From Priapulus caudatus (Eukaryota > Priapulida > Priapulimorpha > Priapulimorphida > Priapulidae): 38,444 bases of DNA. Shown here one piece after another: positions 1 to 10,059 of this stretch. The notes under the pieces are model-generated. The model was not told where the DNA came from, ran no database searches, and worked only from the letters and a program-made list of their open reading frames with translations. A program made the translations under genes and the position numbers. Numbering within the stretch: position 1 is the first letter of the stretch; each line of letters begins with the position of its first letter. The DNA lies in the NCBI RefSeq assembly GCF_000485595.1, contig NW_014577072.1, positions 744,041 to 782,484 of the forward strand, given 5' to 3'.

Positions 1-75
1 AACTGTTGACGGACGGACGGACGGACGGACGGACAATCATGCGATTCTACAAGCTGCATCTGACTATGTCAGATG
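1..75 (+). repeat. Interspersed repeat fragment with (ACGG)n tract
   Basis: A run of about six GGAC/ACGG units (about 10-34) leads into a sequence starting CAATCATGCGATTCTACAAG. The same sequence, after a shorter GACGGACGGAC run, recurs at about 34660-34710. The two copies differ in the number of GGAC units and by scattered substitutions, as expected for a dispersed repeat whose tract has slipped. The 34.5 kb copy shows more of the left side, so this one is cut by the window edge. The element class is unknown; the 3' part of a non-LTR retroelement is possible. Confidence 0.6.
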
Positions 76-89
76 AGCTAACAACCTAA

Positions 90-137
90 AACTACCTCGG
101 GTACATATCTGTAGTACCTGATACGACAACGACCCCA
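90..137 (+). repeat. Right-half fragment of a hairpin repeat (relative of 23726-23844)
   Basis: The stretch ACTACCTCGGGTACATATCT and what follows, through GATACGACAACGACCCC, matches the right half of the hairpin element at 23726-23844 with a few differences. The left arm and telomere-like core are missing, so this is a truncated copy. Confidence 0.5.
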
Positions 138-1261
138 TCTGCACAACTTTCCATTTACCATTCATAACAGCGTTGTGGCAGCGTACGATAAATAAATAAT
201 TGCATTAGGCAAGTAGTTTGTTAAATAGTCTTTCACCCAATTGTTTACTAGCAACGTCGCCAACACGTCCCTGTTTTTTTCCCCGCGCATTTAACGAATT
301 AAATTTACATGTGACGTCGGGGACGTACAGAGAAAGGGAGAGGAGGAACAATTATACTCGTTGAGCAAGAAGGTGTGTTGGAGTGACACGAGCCCATCGC
401 TGCGTACAGCTATTATGTGTATGTGACGTTAGCACGCATTCATCCAACGAACAGACGACTCTGCCCTGTGTACGCTGTTTATACGCGTTCTATAGGGCTT
501 GGACACGCCTCGTTAAAACGCCACCACAGTGAACACGCAATCAACAGTGCTGCCGATATTATATATATTTATAGGCATGGTACGTAGCGTAGCGCTTAAT
601 GAAGCCGAGTACTAGAACTCGCATCAACACGTGGATACATGGCCGTTCGCCTGCTGTACGGATACTTGATGAAGTGCATACATGCAACTTATTATTAAGA
701 TTTAATTACAGACGATGCGTTATTGCAATCAAATCACTGAAAAAATCCGAGTATAATAATGAGAAAATTAGCTAAAGTTTGTGAATTATTTAGCCAAAGT
801 TGTCTTGGCCGACTTTTCAAACGACTTCTGACAACACATTTCTAAAATCTCTTTCAGACATGAATACGCTTTGATTAATTGCCTGATAAAGTTTTTTCCT
901 GGCAATAATGTAAAAACAACACTCACGCTTCAGCTGCCTCTTGCCCAACTATCTAAATGTTTGCGGTACAATTTTTCCTGTAGTTTCTAGGTATAGCATA
1001 CATCTCAGCTATCGTCAATTTCGTCATCATGAAATTCCCGGCCGTTATCTGTACATAATGCTCCTAACAGCTGCCGAATAGACAGCTTAGCTTTGAATCA
1101 CTCACTTAAAGAGATGATGGCTTCCAGAAAAAAGGTAAAATATTTCTGTCACGCACCATGCAGACACGTATGTATTGTGCTGCGTGCACCAACTGGATGG
1201 CCATCAAATAATCATTACTCTCAATCCAAATGACCTCGCTGACGGAGGACGAACTTCATCA
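138..1261. other. No gene seen
   Basis: This is AT-rich unique-looking DNA. Stops are frequent in all frames and I see no exon-like block with splice sites. A short AT run lies near 560-572. Confidence 0.5.
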
Positions 1262-2500
1262 CTGCGCATTTACACTCACCATTGCACATGTGTAACCATC
1301 ATTGCACAGCTACACGCATCATTGTGCATCCACAATCACCATTGCACATCTACAAGGATCATTGCACATGTACAATCACCATTGCACATCTACAAGCATC
1401 ATTGCACATGTACATGCATCATTGCACATCTACACGCATCATTACTCATCTACGAACATCAGAGTACATCTACGATCTACACGCATCATTGCACATCTAC
1501 AAACACCAGAGTACATCTACGAGCATCATTGCACATCTACAAACATCAGAGTACATGTATATGAGCATCATTGCACATCTACAAGCATCATTGCACATGT
1601 ACATGCATCATTGCACATCTACACGCATCATTGTACATCCACAATCACCATTGCACATCTACACGCATCATTGAACATCTACAAGCATCATTGCACATCT
1701 ACAAACATCAGAGTACATGTATATGAGCATCATTGCACATCTACAAGGATCATTGCACATGTACATGCATCATTGCACATCTACACGCATCATTGTACAT
1801 CCACAATCACCATTGCACATCTACAAGCATCATTGCACATGTACATGCATCATTGCACATCTACACGCATCATTGCTCATCTACAAACACCAGAGTACAT
1901 CCACAATCACCATTGCACATCTACACGCATCATTGCACATCCACAATCACCATTGCACATCTACAAGCATCATTGCACATGTACAATCACCATTGCACAT
2001 CTACAAGCATCATTGCACATGTACATGCATCATTGCACATCTACACGCATCATTGCACATCTACAAACATCAGAGTACATGTATATGAGCATCATTGCAC
2101 ATAGATCTACGAGCATCATTGCACATCTACAAACATCATTGCACATCTAAAAACATCATTGCATATGTACAAGCATCATTACACATCTACACGCATCATT
2201 GTGCATCTACAATCGTTAATATGGATGCACAAGCATCATTGCACATGTACAATCATCATTACAAAAATAAGAGCATCACTTCACATCTACAAGCACCATT
2301 GTAAATCTTCAAGTATCATTGCGCACCGACAACCACCATTGCACATCTACATGCATCATTGCGGATATACAAGCATCATTTCCATCTACAAGCATCATTT
2401 CACAGTTACAACCATCATTGCGCATCGACGACTCGAGCATCATTGTACATCTACGACTATAGCTGTACATATTTTATATATCACTGCGCATGTGCGACTA
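1262..2500. repeat. 20-bp minisatellite, about 60 copies
   Basis: The consensus unit is close to GCATCATTGCACATCTACAA. It stays in a 20-nt register for over 1.1 kb, with the most degraded units at both ends. Variant units (CAGAGTACATCTAC, CATTGCACATGTACAT, CATTGTACATCCACAA) recur in blocks. The variant ending GTACATGTATATGA appears near 1551, 1713 and 2075 (spacings 162 and 362), which indicates higher-order repeats. Because 20 is not a multiple of 3, any forward frame reads the same circular 20-residue peptide every three units. This explains the long overlapping open frames here, which should not be annotated as genes. Confidence 0.95.
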
Positions 2501-2724
2501 TTAGCCTGATATCACTGAATACATAAGTGCATCTTCACGTTATATTATGCAACACGCATAAATTATAAGCATTTAAGTGTTAGAGGTGTAAGCTAAGTTG
2601 GTGACTCATGCCAGTGCAGTGCAGCGATGACTCAATTTATGCAGTGCAGCAAGCAAACCAATGACAGCCTCATTCCCAATGATGCAAATTTACTCCCTTG
2701 AGAACCCGTTTCATTATATGGAAT

Positions 2725-2730
2725 TTTATT
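2725..2730 (-). promoter_or_regulatory. Candidate polyadenylation signal AATAAA
   Basis: The plus strand reads TTTATT, giving AATAAA on the minus strand about 275 nt beyond the stop codon of the 3004-5911 gene. Position and spacing fit a short 3' UTR. No transcript evidence is available. Confidence 0.4.
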
Positions 2731-3003
2731 GCAACGTTCTGATACATAATGAAGCCTCGAGCAATGATAGGGTTACACATCCGTCGTCGTTTTCAATCGT
2801 TAATTACATCGTTTCGCAAGCGTTTAAAAAAAAATTGCACATCCTATGCTCAACAATATCTTCACCCCCGTCATTAAAATATACAGCTGGAAATATATAC
2901 GACAAGTCACAGAAGCGTGTCACGTCGACGTGGCACTTATCAACGCGCGTCCTTGTGACCCGCCACGCATTACTATTCAACACGAGCGACCACAGCTAGC
3001 CCC

Positions 3004-3201
3004 CTACCTGTTAAGAATGGCTGCAGACACGCCCTCTGCCTCCAGACTGACAGCCATCTGCTGGCGAGTGTTGTCCTCGATATTGCGAGCCTCGTCGTCA
3101 TCGTCGTCATCATCGTCGTGGTAGTCGTCATTGATTAGCTGCGGCATCGCGTGCACGTTACTCTGGGCTAAGCTTGGAGCCAGTCCTGACTCCTCCAGCA
3201 C
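3004..3201 (-). CDS. Terminal exon of AKAP-like gene
   Basis: The exon follows a good acceptor (CCTTTTCCCATACATGTAG) and starts in phase 0 with GTG. It encodes 65 residues: VLEESGL, which completes the second amphipathic helix, then an Asp8 tract, then a tail with EARNIEDNTRQQ and AILNR before TAG. The Asp tract is encoded by mixed GAC/GAT triplets, not a pure microsatellite, which favours real coding. Confidence 0.6.
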   Translation of the reverse strand: MLEESGLAPSLAQSNVHAMPQLINDDYHDDDDDDDDEARNIEDNTRQQMAVSLEAEGVSAAILNR

Positions 3202-5911
3202 CTACATGTATGGGAAAAGGATTACGATGCAATCTCGTGCAAGTGTGTTTCATTACGGCATGCTCTCTATACAGTAGTTTTATCTTGAATGCAGGCCGCT
3301 GATGGACAATAACTTAACCTTCTTTAATCTCGCGTCACAATGCTCGTCTCGTCGAGATTAGCCCATATGAATTTGTGTAGAGTTAAGAGATCTGAGTGCG
3401 GCAGATGCCAGCTCGCATATTGCAAAGGTTGTTTTTGCTCGAGATGATGATGACCTGACGTGAAGCTATAGTCTATAGATTTCCTTCTCTAATTACTTTT
3501 AACACGTATTGCAAGATTGCTGGGATGATGACATTACTACATGGCAAATGACAGCTGTGAGACCTATACATGTAGCTCAATCACACAACTGCAATAAAAA
3601 CAATTTACGTGACATGAATTGTGGCCGACTGCTGAGTGATTGCTATTGGCCCTGCTGGAGTTAAGAATAAAGTGAATTGCAGTAACACATACAAATAATT
3701 TGCAAATTCACAGGGCTGCTCATTTTGTAGTCACGACCCTTTTGATGTCATAATGTACTATCACTCAGATTTAAAAAAAACCTAAACAATGTAAAATACC
3801 GCATCTGACTTGTTTTTCGTGTGATTGATACATGTATATATAAAGATGAAAATGCACATGAATGAAAAATTCTTATAATATGTACACAGGGCATAAAATT
3901 TAGATTTTCTTGCACTGGGACAGAGAGCTGGCTGGTATCAGCAGTTTTTTTTTACCGGCCCTCACCATAATTTACCAACCCTCACAAATTTTGCTTTTTA
4001 TCCAAAATAAAGATAAGACTGTTTCACTGATCTCTTGCTTGTAATTGATTTTGTAATTTCTTGCTGTCTATTGTCTGGAAATTATTGTAGTTTGCGGCAT
4101 CGCGTAGTAGCGTTTGAACAGAGTATACTATAAGTACTAGATATCGTGTATGATGTCCAAAGTGTTTTTGTCAATGTCATATTTCACGCTCGCATTTTCT
4201 ATTTCAAATTTGTAAAATGTTGATAAATTATGGCGTGATATCCTTCTACTCTAGGGTAAAACAGTAATGCAGGGGTAGAAATTTACTTTTGAACACTTTT
4301 GACTACCCTCAAAAAGAGGGAGTCCGCAGCAAAATTAGGGAGTTCGCAGTCTGAGGTTCAAAATTAAAGATATTAATATCGCAAATAACGCATGTGCTTA
4401 TTTTTAAGATTCATGCGGTTGCACGTCCGCTAAATTTTCTTTGGAAATTAGTTGAAAAAATACCGTAATTCCGCAAGGCCGTGCTCCGGAACAAACTAGT
4501 TAGTATGGCAGAATTTTCAGGGAGTCACACGGACTCCTGCATATGTCAAATCAGGGAGTCCGACAGTAAATCAGGGAGTCCGACAGTAAATCAGGAAGTC
4601 CGACAGTAAATCAGGGAGTCCGACAGTAAATCAGGGAGTATTCGACTCCGGACTCCCGTTAATTTTGCACCCTGGTAATGTAGGACATTTGCTAAATAAA
4701 AATGTAGGTACTCGCTAACATGGCTGAAACCACCGGCCCAGAGGACCGCTGTGGACATTTATGAATGAATACAAATATCTGTTTTTTAGCATTGTATGAG
4801 TGTTGTAAATTTATCAAGCTATAGCTTTGCATTTCCGTTTTGGAGCACTTAACATTTTAATGGAAACGTTCAAAACCCATTTTAACTTTGGTGAAATAGT
4901 TCATACCAACAGAAAGCCAGAATTTGAATTGGGCCTATAATAGCAGCAGACATATTGCAGCAGCCAGCATCAAAATGTCTATGAGCTACTCGTATTCATG
5001 AATTTTAAAGCTTCACGGCATGTTCCATAAATATGTGTGAAACCTCGAAACCCTACCTTATTGATAGCATTGTCGATGATGCTGCGTGCCATGTGTCGTG
5101 ACTGCCATCTGCGTAGCCGCACGTACGTCTGCGTAATAGTGTGGATCACTCGCCGAGCAAAGTCCTGCACCGCCTCCTCCGTCGCCGCGGCTGTGGCATC
5201 TCCGACCTCATCACTGCTGCTGCTGCTGCTAGTGTCGGAGTCGCCCGATTCATACAACACAGCCTCGTCCATCAAGGCCTGGCATGCCTGCTCATCAAGC
5301 GCCATCGTCGCCGACCCGGCATCGGCAAACTCAGATCTGAGCGTCCACGCTTCTTCCATTGGAAATATCTCAACCGAATTGCTTCTACCTAGTGAGTCCA
5401 TGTCCGTTCGCTCACTTTTATTACTTGGATTGTTGCAGATTTCTAAAGATGTCATAGGTGACGCCGTCCCGATAGTTAAGTCTGTATTTTGCACATTACA
5501 GTGAATTTCCTCGACGTTCTGCTGACTTGTTTGACAAGTTAGAACCTGGTGGTTAGTTCTGACCTGACCTTCCAACAATTGCTGTGTAGTATTAGAATCT
5601 TCTCCACAGTTTATGCATGCGTCCGTTTGCTCAGTACACACCTCGCTTTCTTTCCTTCCTGTCTTAGTACTACGGAAACGTTTAGAATTTGAGACTGTGT
5701 TTGTACCACCATCTACCGCTAGGCATCTCTTTACAGATGTGCAAGTACTACTGCTTGGCATCTCCAATGAGCTTTCATCAACCGTAGCATTTAGTTTGCT
5801 TTCGGTTTTGTGTCGATATCCCTTGATCTCAGAAAGATGGCGAGCTTTTTGCAACGTCTTTCTTGGTGCCGTTTCTTGCTCCATACTGTAGTTTGCACAA
5901 TCAGCACTGGC
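3004..5911 (-). CDS. Predicted two-exon protein with tandem AKAP-like helices (341 aa)
   Basis: I do not recognise the family. The proposed coding joins are 5884-5057 and 3201-3004, a phase-0 junction (AATAAG|GTAGGG to CATGTAG|GTG) across a 1.86-kb intron. The start ATG at 5884 has A at -3 and G at +4. The 5' part of its exon is open for nine more codons up to an acceptor (CTTATTTTAG), so a non-coding or further coding upstream exon is possible. The product is Ser/Thr/Cys-rich and mostly disordered-looking, with a basic patch near residues 78-91 (KRFRSTKTGRKE), an acidic/serine run near 215-226, and eight Asp near 305-312. Residues 239-250 (V..FA..VI..I) and 266-277 (A..II..AI..V) both fit the published RII-binding AKAP consensus [AVLISE]xx[AVLIF][AVLI]xx[AVLI][AVLIF]xx[AVLISE]. 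PKA anchoring is therefore inferred, not shown. A GTAGGG also overlaps the stop codon, so the last exon could continue. Confidence 0.6.
3202..5056 (-). other. Intron of the AKAP-like gene
   Basis: This interval is AT-rich with many stops and no internal exon that I can defend. Its main feature is the repeat element at about 4268-4676. A retained or skipped exon cannot be excluded without transcripts. Confidence 0.5.
4268..4676. repeat. Repeat element with four 20-bp tandem units
   Basis: Four near-identical copies of AGTCCGACAGTAAATCAGGG occupy about 4557-4639 (one has a G-to-A change). They sit inside a longer sequence rich in GGGAGTCCG/CGGACTCCC. Its ends are weakly inverted: GCAGGGGTAGAAATTTAC on the left, AATTTTGCACCCTGG on the right. 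It looks like a small non-autonomous element whose centre expanded by slippage. Confidence 0.55.
5057..5911 (-). CDS. Long exon of AKAP-like gene (coding from 5884)
   Basis: The exon is bounded by acceptor TCTTATTTTAG on the upstream side and donor AAG|GTAGGG at 5056-5051. It encodes residues 1-276. If the donor is not used, the frame runs 25 codons further to a stop at 4979; those extra residues look intron-like. The first AKAP-like helix (residues 239-250) and most of the second (266-276) lie at its 3' end. Confidence 0.65.
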
Positions 5912-6439
5912 CTAAAATAAGATTGAATTTTCTTTATATACTCTTGGATATACAGTGGATGCAAATCTAAACTATTACAAGTTGTATGACATGTAAAATA
6001 TGCAGACCAAGCATTAGCAGCAGGAATGCACTAGAAATAGGTATCAGTAAAACTGTATTACATGGTTGCAGGAATCCACTTGTCATGCCTGTACACAACT
6101 TTATAATTAAAAATAACATTTGATCCACCCAGTTCATCTTATGAGATACTGTTTATGTATAAGTCTATCATACTAATTTTATTGTTTTTACTATTTTATA
6201 GTATAATAATAGATAAAGCAATATTTTGATTTTTTTAACTGTTCGTACTAGGGTCATAGACACAAGTGTCTGGGAGGTGATTCTGGGTAAGCCTAATTAA
6301 CGGACATTGTACATACATGATAGGATTAAGTTTAAGTTAGTATCAGGGTTGTGGCGATAATTTATGATGATAACAACGTCTTCATGTATGTGGGTCCTAA
6401 AGTAGGCTTGCACAAAGGATGCTATGAGTCAACCACCAA

Positions 6440-6640
6440 ATAATTATCAAGATTAAGAACCCCTTATGCCGTAAGCATAGAGCCAACCCACTATTACCCG
6501 CCACCACCTTACCCTCCCATACAGCAAACTGTGTGTAGTTGAAATGTCAGCAAAGAACAGAGGTGATCTAATGGTTAGCAACTTAGCATGTCTAGCTTTT
6601 ACTTCAAAGACTGTGAGTTCCAACAGTTGGAACAGTGTCC
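6440..6640 (+). mobile_element. Candidate tRNA-derived SINE (degraded)
   Basis: The segment GGTGATCTAATGGTTAGCA (from about 6562) resembles a pol III A box region. About 50 nt later GTGAGTTCCAAC resembles a decayed B box. Spacing and the wording ATGGTTAGCA...CTTCAAAGACTGTGAGTTC are typical of tRNA-related SINEs in marine invertebrates. It is too mutated to be a functional tRNA gene. The left boundary is uncertain. Confidence 0.4.
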
Positions 6641-6705
6641 ACAGGCACTTGGGCCATTTCAAAAATATAATGATAGTAAATAAACACAAATAGTATTATG
6701 ACCAA
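6640..6705 (+). mobile_element. Solo end fragment of the hAT-like foldback family
   Basis: CACAGGCACTTGGGCCATTT and the following AATATAATGATAGTAAATAAACAC match the left terminus of the elements at 7905, 8853 and 28275 with substitutions. No matching right end is visible nearby, so this is a truncated relic. Confidence 0.55.
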
Positions 6706-7173
6706 AGTCTTACCATTTACCAAGTTTACTTACTAAAGTTATAATCTTCATGTACTCTTTATTTCCTAATAATACTATGTAAATGTCATTAAATCTCACA
6801 TCATCTCATACAATCTCACAGCATTACATACAATCACACACCATTGTCCACAAACACACAGAAAGACAGAGATCTTTCTTCACCATATATTTCACTCTAT
6901 CTGTGAGTTTATCACCGTAGACTGCATGTACTGTGTTCACGTATTATTACTATGTGACAGAGAGCCCATAAACATTAGGTCTTTTGTAGCAAATACAAAT
7001 TGTGCTTATTTACTTTCATTTCATTGATGAAACGGCCCGAATCTGCTTTAAATGCTCCTCTGCAACAAGCAGTCTCACTGCACGCAGGGCACAAGCCTGG
7101 TTTAGCACATATATATATGCAAAAACACATTTGTGGGGTACCAAACTATCCTTGATCCCACGCAGTGCACGCA

Positions 7174-7208
<35 letters not shown>

Positions 7209-7209
7209 G
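7174..7209. repeat. (ACT)n microsatellite
   Basis: About eleven ACT triplets. It produces homopolymer-like open frames on both strands (Thr or Leu on plus, Ser or Val on minus), which are artefacts of the repeat. Confidence 0.95.
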
Positions 7210-7603
7210 TAATAGTATCACACCTGTCACTACTGTGCACACATTCATAGAAAGAAAAGGTGTTAAAGAATCAATTATAACGGCCAAAGTGCCTACGTAC
7301 CTGTATGTACTACTACTCTAAAATTGTAGGTCTGCCCCCAGTCTCAGCAAAGAGGTTGGCTTGGAATAAATAATGCTCAATTACGGACTAGACTAGTAAC
7401 CCAACCCTACTCTTGTTGAGTTACATTATTGACTATTGTATCTAATCTGACCAACTGCCGAAACCGACCCAGATCAGTAACCTCACAATGATTAGTCTCT
7501 GAAGTCGAAGAAACTATACCAAAAGAATCGGAAGACGGGCACCATTAACGATGAAAATGCAAATAACAACAGGCAATAACACCAACTGACACTGTGTCAC
7601 TGT

Positions 7604-7881
7604 CGCTGAGAGGGTCTATGTCCCCCGGGGTACTGCCGGAACGTACCCTGGGTACGGTTTGGTATACCAGAACGTACCCTGGCACTATCTAATATGCTGG
7701 ACCGTACTTCGCCTACTCCACTAACGAGTCTAGCGAGTCGCCTACGCCTACTCCCTAACCCTAATCCTAACCCTAACCATATCAAATAGTGACCAGGGTA
7801 CGTTCCGGTATACCGGACTGTACCCAAGGTACGTTCCGGCAGTAACCTGGGGACATAGACCCTATATGTCCTACTATGAGC
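7604..7881. mobile_element. Telomere-motif hairpin element, copy 1
   Basis: The termini read AGGGTCTATGTCCCCCGGGG (7611) and, inverted, CCTGGGGACATAGACCCT (to 7863). Second-tier inverted motifs with CGTACCCTGG and CCAGGGTACG lie inside. The centre contains CCCTAACCCTAATCCTAACC (about 7751-7776). A perfect 22-nt direct repeat flanks it: 7582-7603 and 7882-7903, beginning CCAACTGACACTG. The right repeat abuts the hAT-like element that starts at 7905. Confidence 0.85.
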
Positions 7882-8470
7882 CCAACTGACACTGTGTCAC
7901 TGTTCACAGGCACTTAAAGCGTTTCAATAAAATATAATGCTAAATAAATACGAAATCTATTTACTACCAAATTCTTAATGTTTCTATACTATCTTTCACC
8001 TATTATTGCCGAGAGTTTCCTGTAAATTCCGTCCAAATCCTCTATGCACACGCTGCCGGCCGCCATGGCTGCCGCGGCTGCACTGTGCACACTTACACTT
8101 ATAAATATAGCCGGTAGGAAAGCGTGATTGCAAAATCTGCTCAACGCTCGCTTCATTTCACACATTTACAGTACGAATACACATTCAACAGCTTCCATCT
8201 TTGTTTCTATTTCAACAACAGTGTTCACTTGTTATAAAAACATACTGTCTCTGTTCGTAACCGAGCTGTGTCACGCGAAATCACACAGACTGACAAAATT
8301 CTCGCGTTCGCTCCCTTTGCCCAGTAAATGTAAATGGCTGTCAGAATCAGGAAACACCCACCAGCGCTCTTCGTGACCTCATTCTTGCACCGCAACGCTG
8401 CAACGTTTTTGCAACGCTCCAATGGCGAGGCTCGTACGGGAGTTGGAAAGCAGTGCGCCGCCTATAGCCC

Positions 8471-8551
8471 ATAGACTGGTACTCGCTCCCACCTCTCGGC
8501 TTAGCTTAGTTACTCGATGGGTAATCGAGGTGGGAGCGAGTACCAGTCTAT
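8471..8551. mobile_element. Small foldback MITE inside the outer element
   Basis: Perfect 25-bp inverted arms occupy 8471-8495 and 8527-8551 (ATAGACTGGTACTCGCTCCC at the left edge). The inner copy at 8853-9877 lacks this segment in the equivalent loop, so it is an insertion specific to the outer copy. Confidence 0.75.
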
Positions 8552-8852
8552 ACAGACCTGTACTTGCAGCCATTTACATTTACTGGGCAAAGGGAGCAAA
8601 CGCGATAATTTCTTCCAGTCTTTGTGTGATTTTGCGTGACACAGCTTGGTTACGAACAGAGACAGTATGTTTTTATAACAAGTGAACACTGTTGTTGAAA
8701 TAGAAACTAAGATGGAAGCTGTTGGTTGTGTATTCGTGCTGCGAATGTGTGAAATAAAGCGAGCGTCGAGCGGATTTTGCGATCACGCTTTCCTACCTGC
8801 TATATATAATTAGTGTAAGTGTGCACAGTGCAGCCGCGGCAGCCATGGCGGC

Positions 8853-9877
8853 CACAGGCACTTGAAGCGTTTCAATAAAATATAATACTAAATAAATACG
8901 AAATCTAATATTAGTACTACAAAATTCTTAATGTTTCTATACTCTCTTTCACCTATTATTGCCGACAGTTTCCTGTAAATTCCGTGTAAATGCTCTATGC
9001 ACACACACTACCCGGCTGCCATTGCCAACTGTGTACAGTGAAAGTTAAATATAGCACGTAGGAAAGCGCTCGACTCAAATCCGCTCGACGCTCGATGGAT
9101 TTCACACAATTACAACACAAAGACACAACCATTCTATTCCATCTTTGTTTCAATTTCAACAGCAGTGTTCACTTGTTAGAAATACAGACTGTCTCTGTTC
9201 GTAACCGAGCTCTGTCACGCGAAATCACAAAAACACTGTCGAAATTCGAGCATTCGCTAACGTTGCGCAGTCAATGTAAATGTTTGCAAGTACGTACATG
9301 GCTATATGCATTTTGGGAAACTACCACGCTGCTTTCCACCTCCCGTACGAGCCTCGCCATTGGAGCGTTGCAAAAACGTTGCAGCGTTGCGGCGCAAGAA
9401 TGACGTCACGAATAGCGCCGCTAGGTGTTTCCTGATTCCGGCAGACATTTACATTGACTGCGCAACGTTAGCGAACGCTCGAATTTCGCCAGTGTTTTTG
9501 TGATTTCGCGTGACAGAGCTCAGTTACGAACAGAGACAGTCTGTATTTCTAACAAGTGAACACTGCTGTTGAAATAGAAACAAAGATGGAGTAGAATGGT
9601 TGTGTCTTTGTGTTGTAATCGTGTGAAATCCATCGAGCGTCGAGCGAATTTGAGTCGAGCGCTTTCCTACCTGCTATATATTTAACTGTCACTGTGCACC
9701 GTCGGCAATGGCGGCCGGGTAGTGTGTGTGCCTAGAGCATTTACACGGAATTTACAGGAAACTGTCAGCAATAATAGGTAAAAGAGAGTATAGAAACATT
9801 AAGAATTTTGTAGTACTAGTATTAGATTTCGTATTTATTTAGCATTATATTTTATTAAAACGCTTCAAGTGCCTGTG
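8853..9877. mobile_element. Intact nested hAT-like foldback, 8-bp target duplication
   Basis: The element runs from CACAGGCACTTGAAGCG to CTTCAAGTGCCTGTG. It is flanked by identical octamers ATGGCGGC at 8845-8852 and 9878-9885. Removing it and one octamer restores GCCATGGCGGCCGGCAGC, which matches, inverted, the outer element's other arm near 8048-8066. Arms of about 435 bp (8853-9287 and 9441-9877) surround a loop of about 150 nt. That loop is present in opposite orientation in the outer copy. No coding capacity is seen. Transcripts would fold into long dsRNA. Confidence 0.92.
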
Positions 9878-10059
9878 ATGGCGGCCGGCAGCGTGTGTAC
9901 TTAAGAGGATTTGGACGGAATTTACAGGAAACTGTCGGCAATAATAGGTGAAAGAGAGTATAGAAACATTAAGAATTTGGTAGTAAATAGATTTCGTATT
10001 TATTTAGCATTATATTTTATTGAAACGCTTCAAGTGCCTGTGTCGCTGTCAGTGTGAGT

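Larger units (their letters stand above)
7905..10042. mobile_element. Outer hAT-like foldback element, interrupted by a second copy
   Basis: The termini are CACAGGCACTT and AAGTGCCTGTG. Terminal arms 7905-8066 and 9886-10042 are inverted copies, and inner arms at about 8055-8338 and 8569-8850 form a second long inverted pair. Flanking octamers TCACTGTT and TCGCTGTC match at 6 of 8, an eroded 8-bp target duplication. Removing the nested copy at 8853-9877 and one octamer leaves about 1.1 kb, the size of that copy. No transposase is encoded, so it is non-autonomous. hAT is the most likely superfamily from the 8-bp duplication and CA...TG ends; P and Zisupton elements also make 8-bp duplications. 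Confidence 0.85.

Noticed and set aside
1262-2500. CRISPR-like array
   Set aside because: The 20-nt units are contiguous without unique spacers, and the DNA is eukaryotic.
1175-2509. Several overlapping open frames of 112-282 codons on the plus strand
   Set aside because: They all read the same 20-bp minisatellite in different frames; the periodic His/Ile/Ser peptide is a by-product of the repeat.
5037-5504. 155-codon plus-strand open frame
   Set aside because: It is antisense to the long exon of the AKAP-like gene, whose minus-strand frame is longer, has splice sites and a good start context.
6561-6640. Functional tRNA gene
   Set aside because: Only A- and B-box-like words remain; the arms cannot be folded into a good cloverleaf, so a SINE relic is more likely.
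7016-7321. Short open frames on both strands
   Set aside because: They depend on the (ACT)n microsatellite and have Leu/Ser/Thr/Val runs from it.
8225-9503. Several short open frames of 64-102 codons
   Set aside because: They fall in the inverted arms and loop of the hAT-like elements; related frames appear in both copies and no transposase motif is visible.
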